This document shows, piece by piece, positions 10,193 to 21,736 of a DNA stretch of 64,000 bases. The notes beneath the pieces are model-generated. The model was not told the origin of the DNA and did not search any database. It worked only from the letters and a program-made list of their open reading frames with translations. Source of the stretch: [Phialemoniopsis] sp. UDSM-2020 (taxonomy: Eukaryota; Ascomycota; Sordariomycetes; Thyridiales; Thyridiaceae); NCBI GenBank assembly GCA_018873225.1, contig JAEILZ010000001.1, positions 5,022,001 through 5,086,000 on the forward strand, in the 5' to 3' direction. Numbering within the stretch: the first letter of the stretch is position 1; each line of letters begins with the position of its first letter. A program made the translations under genes and the position numbers.

Positions 10193-11922
10193 ATGAACCC
10201 TACCGCCAAACGCTCCTCTCTCGACAACGCGGAGAAAGCCTCGACAAACGATGCCACCACCGCCGAGATGCCTCTCGACCCTGCTATTGTCAAGTCTTTG
10301 AAGCTCAAGGCCGACTTCATTCTGCTCCCGGTGCTTACCATCGCGTACCTACTCAAGTTAGTACTGTCCGCTAACTGACCTTCATGGAATCGCAACTGAT
10401 CGAACGTCGAATCACAGCTCTCTGGACCGAAGCAATCTCTCCAACGCCCATACGGCCGGTCTTTCGAAGGACCTCAACCTCGTAGGAAATCAGTACAACC
10501 AAGTGCTCACCTACTACCAGATTCCCTTCATTGCCTTCGGTCCCCTCATGACCATGTGCACCAAGTGGTTTGGCGCCCGTGTCAATATGGCGGGCATGCT
10601 CTTGGTGTTTGGTGCCGCCTCCTTTGCTACTGCCTGGACCAAAACCTTTGGACAACTGATTGCTTGCCGCGTGATCGTCGGCGCAGGCGAATCTGGCTTC
10701 TTGGCTTCGTAGGTACCCCTCAACTCTCGGATACTATGACGGAACTATCTTGGACAGCTTGTGCTAACGTTGGACTGACTTGCATAGTGTCGTCTTTTAT
10801 CTGTCGACCTGGTACACTCGAAAGGAATTGAGCAGCCGAATCGGTATCTTCTACGCTGCGTTGGTCGGTTCCTCGGCTTTCGGTGGACTGCTCGCATACG
10901 GCATGTTCCAGATCAAGGGCGGTGCCTACTTCACATGGTCTTACTTGTTCATGCTCGAGGGTAGTCTCACTATGCTGTGGGCAGTGGCTGTCTTCTTCCT
11001 GCTGCCGTCCAACATTCAGAACGCGTGGTTCCTCTCTCAGGCGGAGAAAGAAGTCGCACAACTACGTCTTGAAGTCGACTCTGTGAAGCAGCCCGAGGTC
11101 TCGGCCAGTGTGGCTTGGAAGGAGTCTCTGTCTGAGTTCAAGACGGTGCATCCTTGGATCCGATTCGTCATTGCCTTTGTTTGTGGGACAATGTTGACTT
11201 CCAATGCAAACTTCCTCGCTATGATCGTTGCTCGTCTCGGGTTCGGTACTGTCAAGACTAACCTGGTAAGTGCTTCGAAGTCTCCTCGAGAGTCTTCACT
11301 AGACTAACACTAATCTCAGTACACTGTCGCACCGGCCCTTACCGGTGCCGTCTTCCTCGTGATATGGTGTAAATCGTCAGACAGGTTCCAGGATCGAGGC
11401 TTTCACGCTGCTGCCGCCGCTGTGGTCAGCTTGATTGGATATATCATCTTGTCGGCGATCAACACAAGCAACACGGCTGTTCTCTACTTTGCCATGTTTC
11501 TGTGCACAATTGGCGTATGTTGCCCCAAGACAACGCGCGTTTCCCTGGTCTTTTGTGCTAACAATCGTTTGTTCCAGGCGTATCCTACAACCCCGATTGG
11601 CTCAGCTTGGTTGGTCTCGAACCTACCCAATCTCAATTCCCGTGCGTTGCTGAGCGGCCTGTACATATCGATCGCTAATTGCTCCGGACTCCTGACGAGC
11701 AACATCTACCTGGCGCAAGAGGCTCCGAGATACATAACTGCTATCAGTGTGAACATCGGAATGTGTGCGGCGGCTATTGTGATTTGCACTAGTTACTCTG
11801 CTTGGATGCGCTGGGAGAATCGCAATCGTGATAGCCTTCAAGATGACACCGCGGTGGTTGGCAGAGATGCGGCCACTGCTGTACTCAGCACCGAGGACCA
11901 TCGCTTCAGATTCAATCCTTGA
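10193..11922 (+). CDS. MFS transporter, anion:cation symporter (allantoate permease) family
   Basis: Plasma-membrane proton-coupled uptake carrier for organic anions, in the family of yeast Dal5, Tna1 and Seo1. Five exons. The first intron (10357-10417) interrupts the family motif NSLDRSNLSNA; further introns lie near 10711-10787, 11266-11320 and 11515-11578. Family marks are the cytosolic N-terminus, SLDRSNLSNAHTAGL after TM1, the substrate-loop segment VIVGAGESGFLAS and the LSTWYTRKEL motif, with about 12 hydrophobic segments. It is divergent from the Zn2Cys6 regulator and shares its promoter palindromes, so it probably imports the inducing substrate of the cluster. The substrate is not predictable from sequence. 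Confidence 0.9.
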
Positions 11923-12455
11923 GTGTCAGGTCAGTCAAGAGGAAGTACGGATCTTGTTCACATTTGGGTCAGAGCCCTGCCTCGCTAGTGGTACACCATC
12001 AATCATTCCGTAGCTACGCTTCATACTTCAAGCGCATCAAGTAATTTATTGCCCGCCCTCCAACATAGGGCTGTCAGCTTCACCGATCTGTTACCTACAA
12101 TTCGATCCTTTTTGATAAGACCTAATAATGCACTGTCTGTTATTGCCCTGACCTTGATTTGGGTGACATTTCTGCCCTGGCTAGCAGGGGACCCTGGGCG
12201 ATCCGGAGTAAGTCATTGGCTCCCGCACCGGAGCATTGCATGACACCGCAATTTAATGCTGCTGAAACACATCACACCTTTCCAAGTTTTCTGGTCGACC
12301 AGGTCATCGTACCAAAAGCGCACAAGCCGCTGTGATTGCGGTGCGTGGGCAAGGCATCGCCGCCGCCATGTCGTCTTTCTCCTTGCACACGATGCCTTCA
12401 ACCTGCTGTGACGCTCAGTGGGCGTGGACGCGCCGACGAAGTTGATTCTGCAACG
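11923..12455. other. Intergenic, no gene seen
   Basis: About 530 bases between the transporter stop and the start of the surface protein gene. No ORF with family resemblance, RNA gene or repeat was recognised. Confidence 0.6.
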
Positions 12456-14181
12456 ATGCGCGCTTCCCTACTCTCGCTGCTGCTGGTGTTCGCCGGAGAG
12501 GCAGCAGCAGCTTGCTCCAGCAACAATTGCTTGCGAGGTAAGTGGCCGTAGCCAGCTACGATCGAGATCGCTTCGAGAGCTAATCGTTGCGTCTTTTAAA
12601 GCGGTCAAGAAGGAGCCGGCGAAAGATCGCAATGGCACTGCCGACTGCCTCTCATACTTTCAGGTTACCGTGACCCCGGCGACAACGTGAGATGCGCAAG
12701 CTTGAGAACGACCCAAGTACCCCACGGGCAGCTTGCTGACATATATCTTCAACAGCACAATCTACAGCACGACAACGGTGACGCGAACCAATGCGACCTC
12801 CAACCGCACCACAGCTACAATCGAGCCGTTCCGACGTTGGGCCGCCCGGCACGAAATCGTCGATCTCCTCTACGGCACCCAGCCTCTCGAAGGTCGGCAG
12901 GCGACGGCTACGGCGACATCATTGCCGAGCTACGCATCAGCCTGCTCCTTGGCAGCTGCATACTCGTCGGCATGCTCTTGTATGAGCATACCGCACATTA
13001 CAGTCACGGCCTCGACGCCTCGCACGACTCACATCGTGACTACAACCGCCTATGGGAACGGGACGAGCATCGGCAATGCAACCTCGACGGGCCGATTTCA
13101 AAACTCCACAAGCACTATCAGAACAAGTGCGACGAGTACTAAGGCAACAAGTCTAACTGAGACGAGCAGCACAAAGGGCTCGGTGGGCTCGTCATTCTCG
13201 AGCGAAGTGAGCAGTAGAGTCGGCGTAGTAGTAACGGACCCTACCTCTAGTACGTCCAGCAGCTCAAGCAGCCGCGCTACTACCGGCGTCATCAAGACTA
13301 CGGGAACGGGGACAGGCTTCAATGCATCTACGACGGGGAAGTACGCGAACGCGACAAGTTCGACGCGATTTGCCAGCTTCACAACCGCAGATTTGATCGT
13401 GAACAACACCATGCTGGCCAACACGACAAGCACCACAGCCCGGTTCGCCAACAGCACAACGTTAGCACCATTCGTGAACAGCACATCATCAGCACCATTC
13501 ATGAACATCACGAGCACGGCCAGAGTCGCAAACACGACCTCGGCCCCTTTCCTCAACTCCACCTCGACAGCCAAGTGGCTCAACAGCACCATCACCTCGG
13601 CCCCGTTCCTCAACGCCACGAGCACAGGACGCTTCTGGAACACGACTCGCTTCGCCAACTCGACCAGCACGGGCCGCTACCTCAACACGACGCGCAGCAC
13701 CACCTCAGCAACGCCGACCGCGACCATCGACAAGACGTGCGGCGAAACGGGCTCGCCGTTCTCGGTGCGCGTCGCGCAGCCCGGCGGCCTCTTTGACGGG
13801 TGGTACCTCAAGGTCAGCGGCGACGGCATCCTCTTCACCTCGAGCGCCAACTACTCGAGCCGCTTCAGCGTCGAAGGGTCGGGCCACCTGTGCGCCGTGG
13901 GGTATGTCGGGGGCGCGGGCAACGCCGCCGTTGCCGTTGTGGAGGCGCGGGGCGACGGCAGCGCGGTGTACCTGATCGACGGGAAGATGGCGCAAGACCT
14001 GGAGCCCGAGTACAAGTTGCTGCAGTGTTCGGTCGGGGACGGCCTCGCTTGCGCCGAGGGGGCGATGAAGAACTGGGTCGGCTGCGGGATGCAGTTGGAC
14101 TTGTCGAGCCAGAGTGGGGACGGTGTGGTGGTCGATACTTTTAACTGTACGGCTGTCAGTCTGACGGCCGAGTATTCATGA
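12456..14181 (+). CDS. Secreted Ser/Thr/Asn-rich surface protein with tandem sequon repeats
   Basis: Model: join(12456..12537,12602..12686,12756..14181), 530 aa, phases agree. Residues 1-18 (MRASLLSLLLVFAGEAAA) are a signal peptide, followed directly by CSSNNCLRAV as in many fungal cell-wall and adhesin-like proteins. The middle is a Ser/Thr-rich stalk with about a dozen degenerate repeats of the form [ST]-A-x-F-x-N-[ST]-T, each carrying an N-glycosylation sequon. The C-terminal ~150 residues, from TCGETGSPF, form a compact Cys-containing domain I do not recognise. No GPI-anchor tail is visible (it ends TAEYS). It is probably heavily glycosylated and secreted or wall-associated. Function unknown. 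Confidence 0.85.
13420..13700 (+). repeat. Degenerate coding tandem repeat (N-glycosylation sequons)
   Basis: Inside the surface-protein gene, short units encoding forms such as APFVNSTS, APFMNITS, APFLNSTS, APFLNATS and GRYLNTT follow each other at roughly 8-12 codon spacing. The units differ at synonymous sites, so the array is not a fresh expansion. Confidence 0.8.
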
Positions 14182-14926
14182 CCGAGACTGCATGGATACT
14201 GCTGTAGAAAGGGTTTCGGTTTTACCTAATGAGAATGCTAAAATATGAACGTAAGCTTATCAAGTGATTGCTATGCGTGAAAAAAAGAGTACTGAGATTG
14301 TTGGCCAGCTCCGATCAAGCCATCGGCGTGGCCAACGAATGCGAGACTAGGTCGGACGCATGAAGATACGACAGGAATGTTGGATTCGAGTGTGCGAAAG
14401 GTCTGTGTCGTTGGGCATATTTTCCCCTTTGGCCATGGCTTTTCATGCGGCCAAACTCGGGACCAGGCCGTGGCCATTAGCCCAACTGTGTACTTAGCTA
14501 GTGTGTTTCGACATTGCCAATTAGGTCTCGTGATAAGCCAGTAGCATATGTTAGTGCGCTGGTAGTGAGTGAGTGATGGCCAGAAGGTGGGTAGTCCTCA
14601 TCTTGCTCTGCTGTACGTTTGTTTCCAGTGTTACTGACATGTTGGTGGCTACGATCGCAGCCAAGAATGTAGAGAGGCCTCAGACTTGTTGGCCCGAAAG
14701 AGTTGGGGATCACGGGTTCCAGCATAAACCTAAGCTTCACCAACAACAGCCATGGAGCCAATAAGCGCCGGCCAATTTTGGGGACCAGCTTGCCCAACTA
14801 AACTACCGGCACCTCCTGGCTGGACTGGACTTCTTTCCACCGCTCATTTTTTTGACTTTTCCTTCAACTGGTCTCCTTCCTCCCCCAACCATCATCCAAA
14901 CTTCCAGGTGAGCAGCGATTGTCGAC
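14182..14926. other. Intergenic with CT-rich promoter tract
   Basis: No gene seen. The last 100 bases before the next start codon are pyrimidine-rich (TTTTTTT and CTCCTTCCTCCCCC runs), as in many fungal promoters. Confidence 0.6.
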
Positions 14927-16089
14927 ATGTCATCTCTGACTGGGCGCATTCGCTCTCTCGTGACCAACAGGGCCGAGGTGGAGTCAGCTGAGCCGCTGCT
15001 GGAAGTCAGGGAAAGCCCCCCGCCCAAGCAGCCATTCACCCTATTCAGAAGGTATCCCGATGCCGACAAGTTCAGAGCAAAGGCCAAGTCGCAGAAACGA
15101 TCGGCATTCTTTACGCACATTCCCCGCGAGATCCGCGAACTTGTCTATCTGGAGCTCTGGAGAGCAGCGGGTTCTTCACAGCACGTACTCGTCCGACGAG
15201 GAGGCTACACCCACGTCCCATGCATTGCAAATCATCGTGGCGATGACCGACAAGAACAAGTCGACCACCTATGGAACTTTGAATGGGAACCTACCAATCC
15301 GCCAGATCTAGACTCCGTTCTGACCTGGGAAGATAGTGTATGGGCCCGACGCCTCAACTCGGCCTGGGGTAATCACTGGCGTTGTGAGGAAAATGCTGCC
15401 GTCCTGCCCGAAAGGCGCTCTCGGAAGGTCAGAAGTCCGTTTTTGGCGATTCTCCTTACATGCAAGAAGTTGTTAGTTACCTCTTTCTTTGCCAATCAGT
15501 CGTTTGACCATTGTTAATCCAGAGTCGCAGTTATCTTGAATGCATACCGTCCTTGTATCAGAATGTCTCTTTTGTATTCACCTCGCTTGACACTGCACAC
15601 GATTTCTTCGTCATGCGTGAGAGTCCTACACCTATTCGGATTGAACATCTCCGGCTGTCAATCCAGTTTCGCGAGCGCCTTGTTCATTGCTACATGGAGC
15701 AACCCACGGAAAATTGGTACGAGGAGCTCGAGCTTTGGGCTGCGCTGCGAGCCAGGCTTGGAGAGCTGGCTTCTTTGCGCAGTGTGGACATCTGGCTTGA
15801 TGCTCTCAACGCCTGGAGGCTTGACCTTCTATTGACCAAGCCGGGTAATCTGACTTTGCCTCCTACTCTAGCGCCCAAGGCCACGCTCGACCTCCCTATC
15901 GAGTCTAACGAAACCTTCAGTGAGGTGGAATCGGCTGCCAACCCGCTCACCACGGTGAAGCGGGGCCGGCATAGATACCATGTATATCCCTTTCACCCAA
16001 TCAGGGTCAGTAACGAGGAATGGGCGGGTTTCAATGCAGTTGCAGCGGTGTACTCCAATTCAAGGCCGCGGTCCTTTTTTTTCCACTAG
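14927..16089 (+). CDS. Fungal F-box-like / DUF7730-type protein
   Basis: Model: join(14927..15471,15531..16089), 367 aa; the 59-nt intron falls in the conserved CKK(F)Y segment and the phases fit. Family marks are FFTHIPREIRELVYLELWR at about residue 62, the W-rich NSAWGNHWRCEEN, LLTCKKFYLEC, SLYQNVSFVFT and a late LRSVDIWLDA. This architecture is common in fungal proteins annotated as F-box-like or DUF7730; the molecular role is unknown and substrate-adaptor function is only suggested by the F-box resemblance. A frameshifted paralogue lies at 38036-39041 in this window. The family label rests on pattern recognition. Confidence 0.75.
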
Positions 16090-16215
16090 AAAACGGGCCA
16101 GGTCTAAACACCCGTTCAGCATGAGATGACGGACCTTTGGCATTGCGTAAAGAGATCACTCTCTGCCCCAGCGGCGAACGTCTATCTACTTATACCTGAA
16201 GCTATGTCTGCTATC

Positions 16216-17543
16216 TTAGCGTAACCGTACTACCTTCCCGTCCTCTGTGACATCAAAGTTGTGTTCATCGATGAGCTGGAAAGCTAGAGCGATGTACGCT
16301 ATGGTGTCTGGTTTTCATGTCATTATAACAGCCAAACGATTGGTCTAGGCAGATGGAACTAACCTGCGTTATTCGGTTCCTTTGATCTCACACAGTTTTT
16401 CCAAAGGTAGCATCGCTTTTTCGGGATATCTGCAGTCCGCTGCCCTTGATTTGTGTGGGAGAGCTATGAAAAGGGTAAGTATTTTGTGCTGCAGGTTTGA
16501 ATCGATTCAAAGCATCAAAGATAATGCAACGACGCTAAATCTGTTTGTTGACAGGGGTTGCCTCACCTCATGGATAGTATTGAACTCGAAGACACCGAGC
16601 CAGTCCACGTTAGAAGGGGGTTGGGAATCAGAACCAACGACCTTAACAGCTTGCTGGGCGATAGAATCAGCATACTTCCCGAGCGACTTGAAAAACCCTG
16701 GATCGGCAGCTCTCTGAATCCTCTCCTGTGTCAGATGCTGCCATCCCTCTTCCCTCATTTTATCGATATACGCTGAGTTGTAAATGACGTGGTCTGGCTG
16801 ATGTGGATCTTGAACACGATTACGTGTAAATTTGAAGGTAATGGCCTTCAATCCGGCATTTCTTCCTTCCACGAGGTCTTCTACATCATCACCCCCAGTG
16901 TACGCATTCCGAACGAGTGTGTTGAGGAACGGATATTCAGGCCGGCTTTTATCAGGACGGTTGACAACATGTTTTGCATCACAGAAGACAATTGCGTCAT
17001 GAGAGTCTCCTGGAGGTGACCAGTTCTGATGATCTCTTGCGTTGAGGTCCGTGATGACAAATTGAGATATTCCGTACAGGTGTCCTGCGAGGTCTTGTGA
17101 GCAACTAGCCGATGTGAATTTGCGTGTATATATAACATGAAAAGGTACTCACCCCAGGCGTCTAACACCTTGCGGCCGTCATCTTGACTTTCACCAAGAA
17201 GCATTTCGAGCTTCTCGCTGTGTACTCTTAGCCATCCTATGCGTTCCCCGAAAGTTCTTCCTTGTGCGTGGTTACACCATTCGATGGCTAAGCGAAGTCC
17301 GTTTTCAACTTGAGTATATGTGTCGCCGGCTTCAAAGATACTTTCGAGTCAGCGAGTCAAGAAATCCGCATGAGCAGAAACAATAGAAAGGGGTAAAAGT
17401 TTCCTTCATGCCGAAATGTAGTCTATCAAATAGATCGGGGAGCACATACAGCAAGACTGCCTATCGATCACAAGGCGACCTCCAGCCAGGGCCAACTTTG
17501 GTAGGCTGAAAGCGCAGAGGGCAAACAAGAGGGGAAATTGCAT
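16216..17543 (-). CDS. Secreted aspzincin-type metalloprotease (M35-like, HELSH)
   Basis: Zinc endopeptidase of the deuterolysin / lysine-specific metallo-endopeptidase type. The zinc motif exists only after splicing. Exon 17084-16567 ends FEFNTIHE, and exon 16463-16364 begins LSHTNQGQRTADI, giving HELSH. The following Asp (TADI) fits the third aspzincin ligand. The last exon 16307-16216 gives NNADTIAYIALAFQ, matching the family NADSYAYFALA motif, and ends VVRLR. Phases of these three exons agree. An upstream exon ends at 17153 (KVLDAW). The first exon starts at 17543 with the signal peptide MQFPLLFALCAFSLPKLALA; the exact borders of intron 1 (about 17347-17450) are unresolved because the best donor is out of phase. 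Small distant exons make it easy to miss. Confidence 0.78.
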
Positions 17544-18687
17544 CTTGGTACACGACTTTTGATGGAGACAGCTGACTTGTTTAGACGCGACGGTTGACAG
17601 AGAATGGTTCATACATCAATCTGGTACGTGCATGGAGAGGGGCTTGTCACAGGTGTTATATCTCTTTGATCAAAAGGGATTGGAATGTATTCAGAACCCA
17701 GACAATGTCCCGTAGCCGGCAACTTCTCTAACCCTTGTGAACAAACCTCTTCACGTTGCCATTCATAGTAATGTTCCACGTCCTATGTTGGTGTTGGCTG
17801 GAAACTGAGCCCATTGCATCTTGGCTGCAGGAGCTCAAGGCAACCAACATTGCTAGAGAGAAGATGTCCAGACAGCATGAGGCAGATTTACCTGGCAGAT
17901 ACTTTCCAGAATAGAAAAAAAATCGGTTCAATACTCTACTGTGATCTGCAATCATTCATGTGGTGTTGATCTAGCAGACAAGGTCTTGCAGTCGTGCTGG
18001 CCACCTCAATTGGCTACATGTACGCATGCCGGCCTGGTCAGCAACATGAAACGCGTTGGCTGGCTTAGTTGCTTGTTATGCCTGACAAAATGTGCCCAGT
18101 TTGGGGGCTAGCCTGTCTTCTAAGCGCCCACAGTCACATGGATTTTAGGGGCGGGGTTTGTTCACGGATTGAGTTTAAAGCCTCATCAAGCATAGCCCCC
18201 ACTGGGTCAACGTCCCTGCGGCCTGTGTAGATGTCCTAAGTAGCGAAGACACTCGGAGCTATGTGAAACATGTTGGTCATGTTGACTCGGTCTCATGATG
18301 AGGCTTCGTAAGCTCGATTGGCGGTTGTGCAGCTTCTCTTGCTTGATTCTCATACAAACCTCGGCCAACAACCAAAGGCCTGCGTTTTCTGAGCTGAAAA
18401 GTCTTGCGAAGTGGCTTGATGTTGGGTAGAACAGAATTCTTGGTCTCTGTTGGTCTCTGTATGCTATTTCTAACTTTCACTGGCACTCAAGTTGGGCTAG
18501 GTTGTGATGCCGTTGGTGCCTCAGAAGCCTGCGCGACTGAACGTTGCAACCTGGGTCTATGATACTCAGAGAAGACAAAAGGAGGTGATATCACCTCTTG
18601 CCAATTAATTGCAAGAGCTGACTGATAAGAGTTTCTGCTTGTTTTCAACGCCCTAAGTCACTTCTCGAAGGTCCCGTTCGTATCGAA
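17544..18687. other. Intergenic, divergent promoter region
   Basis: About 1.1 kb between the minus-strand protease start and the next plus-strand gene. Only short non-conserved ORFs on both strands. A perfect 10-bp tandem duplication (TTGGTCTCTG twice) occurs near 18439-18458. No RNA gene seen. Confidence 0.6.
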
Positions 18688-20943
18688 ATGTTTCCTGTGG
18701 CTACGGCTATCGTCGCTGCGCTCTCTCCCGTGGATGTCGCTGTGCAACCGAGCCTGACCATTAAACCTCAAATCAATGCTATTGAACCAACTAGGAGTGG
18801 CCAGATTGGAGTTAATCTCCCCACCCCAGCAGCTATGTGAGCAGAATCTTGCCACGGTGATGGAAGTGACTACTGATGTGTTGACAGAACGGCATCAATC
18901 GGAGTTGATTCCCAGTATCTGACCGAGGAAGGAGGCAAAACCAAAGTAAGTCACAAGTGAGACCCGTAAGCAGATCTTTCGAAAGGTTGGGTAGGTCTCA
19001 TTTGCTTCAAGTGGATAGGGGTCGACCCATGGTTCGGTACAGTTACCATCACCTCCACGGCGGAAGGGGGTAAACCAACGCCTGTGCCAGTTCACCAGGG
19101 CTTCCGCGTCAGTAAGAACCCCGGAGGTGGTGTGGACATCGCCGTGAGCGAGGAGATCAAGAAGATCTTCGACAGTATCTTCGACAAACTTCCTGCCTGC
19201 CCTGGCGTAAGGAAGAGAAACGCTGTCCTGCGGCGACAAGCCGCCTGTCCTGCAAGACTCAACGCCGCCGCTCAAGCCTTCCAGGCACACAGCGCCGAGC
19301 TCGAGCCGGCTTTGGAACAGCTGAGCGTGGATTTAGCCTCGGAAGTCGGGGGCCAGAGCTACGCTGGCCAACTAGCATCTGCCGGACAGGCTCTCGGGTT
19401 CAACTTTGGATCTGAGGCAGAAATGTTGCAGGTCGCACAAATGCTCTTTCCCGGTCTGACTGCCGAGGCTCTGGATGCCGCCGCCGGGCGGGTTGTCGCC
19501 GGTGCTTCGATCTTTGTGTCGGTGTATGCCGCTGTAGAAGCTGGTTTGGGGGTGTTCTACAAGTTCTCCGCTGGCACGCCTGCAGTGTATGCGAAGCCAA
19601 AACCCGACGCGGGTACGCCGGATCCAACGCCGACCTCAAAATCTCAGTGCCCAAGTCAACCAACAGATTCCGTAAGTCCCGTTTCGGACGGCCCCAACCC
19701 TTATCCCTGCCTTGGTGATTTACTGATTCTCTCTCTCAGCCGCCTTGCGAAGGGGATTGTAAAGGGGACGATGAATGGAAATGCACAGCGGTGGGTTTTC
19801 TTCTTCTCCTTTGAAGTTCTCTCTGCCTCTATTTGGCTGATTAAAGACGTAGGGTGAATACAACGGTTGTGACTGTCTTGCGCGCCTGGACACCATTTCC
19901 GACTTCACTTGGTCGGATTGGGTTGAACAGGAGGATGCCTTTTGGGCTGCGCCTCTATCACCAAAAGAGACACCCAAGACGGAGTGCAATTAAGCTGTCC
20001 GTAAGACGGTCGAGCGTTCACTGTGGCAAGGGTAAGCTGTCATTAGCTCCGCAACATGCTCCTACCATCCGTCTTGGTTACTGACAACCCATGCTTCAGG
20101 GTCGTTGATCAGGCCTGCAAAGACATTTTTTTGACCGAGAAGTGGTCACATCAATACAAGCCATCAGATGTTGGCCAACCCGATGCCAATGATGGGTGGA
20201 AGTTTGAGATTTCCTGGTTACCCAAGGCTGGAAGTGGCTGCCTCATGGGATGCGAAGACATCACAGCTCAGTTCCTCCACAACAATATGTGTAAGTCACG
20301 ATAGATTCATTTGCCTGCACATCATTCGTTCTTATTCTGATCAACGGTCTAGGCGTAATGAACTCGCACACTCTGGCTCTCAATGGTACAGCCACGGTCG
20401 AATGCGGCCAAGCGAAATTCGCCGTTCACGACCCTGCCGATGGACCGCCTGCTCCGGGACCCGTGACTCCGGGACAGCCGGTTTGCCCCGGGCCAGATTC
20501 CGGGGGTGATCGTATGAGCCGCGAAGACCTTGCCGTTGCTGTGAACCTGTACTGTGACCTCATTAACTCGATTTCGAACCCTCCAAAATGGAACAGCTTC
20601 CGCAACTTTCCGGACTTCAAGACATTCAGCCCCGACCCGGCCAGCGATGCGTTTGGCCAGAAGATGATCCGCATCGAGTCCACCAAGAACCCGGAGTACT
20701 GTGGGCCGGGAGAAGAGTTTGGGCCCGTCAGCGCTGCTGTGACCAAGGACAAATGCATTCATAATCTCATGGTGGCCGTTGATGGCTGTAAGTAAATCTG
20801 CGACTGCCCCGACCCTGCCTCCCTAACTGACCTCGGCAGGTGGTCCATTCTCGAACGATCATCCAGAGTCCCCATTCAAGAAATGGGGTGGAGTGAATTA
20901 TCAGGACTGTTTCATGTGGAGCGTCAGCACGATCAAGCGTTGA
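18688..20943 (+). pseudogene. Secreted Cys-rich protein of unknown function, interrupted by one in-frame stop
   Basis: Exons with mutually consistent phases: 18688..18836, 18888..18945, 19012..19671, 19740..19790, 19853..20031, 20100..20290, 20353..20787, 20840..20943. The N-terminus is hydrophobic (MFPVATAIVAALSP), the middle Ala/Leu-rich and helical. Then come a short Cys cluster (CPSQPTDSPPCEGDCKG, WKCTAGEYNGCDC) and a C-terminal region ending DKCIHNLMVAVDGC ... KKWGGVNYQDC, a pattern seen at the C-termini of several large secreted fungal proteins. The single conflict is a TAA at 19991-19993 in exon 5; the frame on both sides and every splice phase agree across it. So this is either a recent nonsense mutation or a shorter functional N-terminal product. 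Function unknown. Confidence 0.6.
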
Positions 20944-21736
20944 GATTGGTGTATTTGGGGTCCTATCGTGAAAATGAGCTACACTGCCGTATTATCGCTA
21001 TGCTCCATCGATTTCTTGTTGATGCAATTTGTCTGTAACTGCGTATCGCTCCGTGTGATCATCAATCTCAAAGTATGAGTAATGTGAACCTCGCCGCATG
21101 AGCTAGGAAGCTGACTGTTAGCTGATAAATCCTTGTCATCGGTGCAGAAGCCATGTCATGCTAGACACAAGGGAAGCATGCCTTACAATTAGGCTGCCTT
21201 TCCCTAATTTGGACAGCTCAAAAGATCCCATTTGGCCCTGTAGGGGTGTGCTAGTGCCCTTCCCGGAGCTTTACCACCTTTTCTCGTGTGGTGATTGGCG
21301 TGCCTCGAAGTCCGTTAGCTGATGATCCATTCATTGCAGGTCCATGACGTCTACCATTTACACGCTAGCGCCTCTGATCGGTACCCGCATCGCGGGGAAA
21401 GACAGAGCTTTGGGTTAGCACCTCCACTAGATTCGCCTCATCGACGTCGACCGAGCTCCAGGGCCATGACGGTCCAAGGACGTCATTCGATAGCATGTGT
21501 CGAATAATTCCAAAATAGCAGTGCAAACTCGATGCGAACCAATCAATACTAGGGGGATCGCCTAGGAATGGCATTTCTCGTCCTCAAATAATTATGATGG
21601 AAGTCTTGCTATGCTCAAACATTGCTGCTTAGAACCACACAAAATCACAACACCAGAGTGCCTGCCCGCTGAAACAACACCTCAAAGTGTTATCGAACAA
21701 GGAAAGGAACATCAACACAAGAACCTGAAGCCCAAC
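20944..21736. other. Intergenic, no gene seen
   Basis: About 790 bases with no supportable ORF. It should contain the promoter of the zinc dehydrogenase. Confidence 0.6.

Noticed and set aside
13098..13670. 190-aa minus-strand frame rich in Val/Leu
   Set aside because: Antisense shadow of the Asn/Thr/Ser repeat region of the surface protein; its composition mirrors the repeat.
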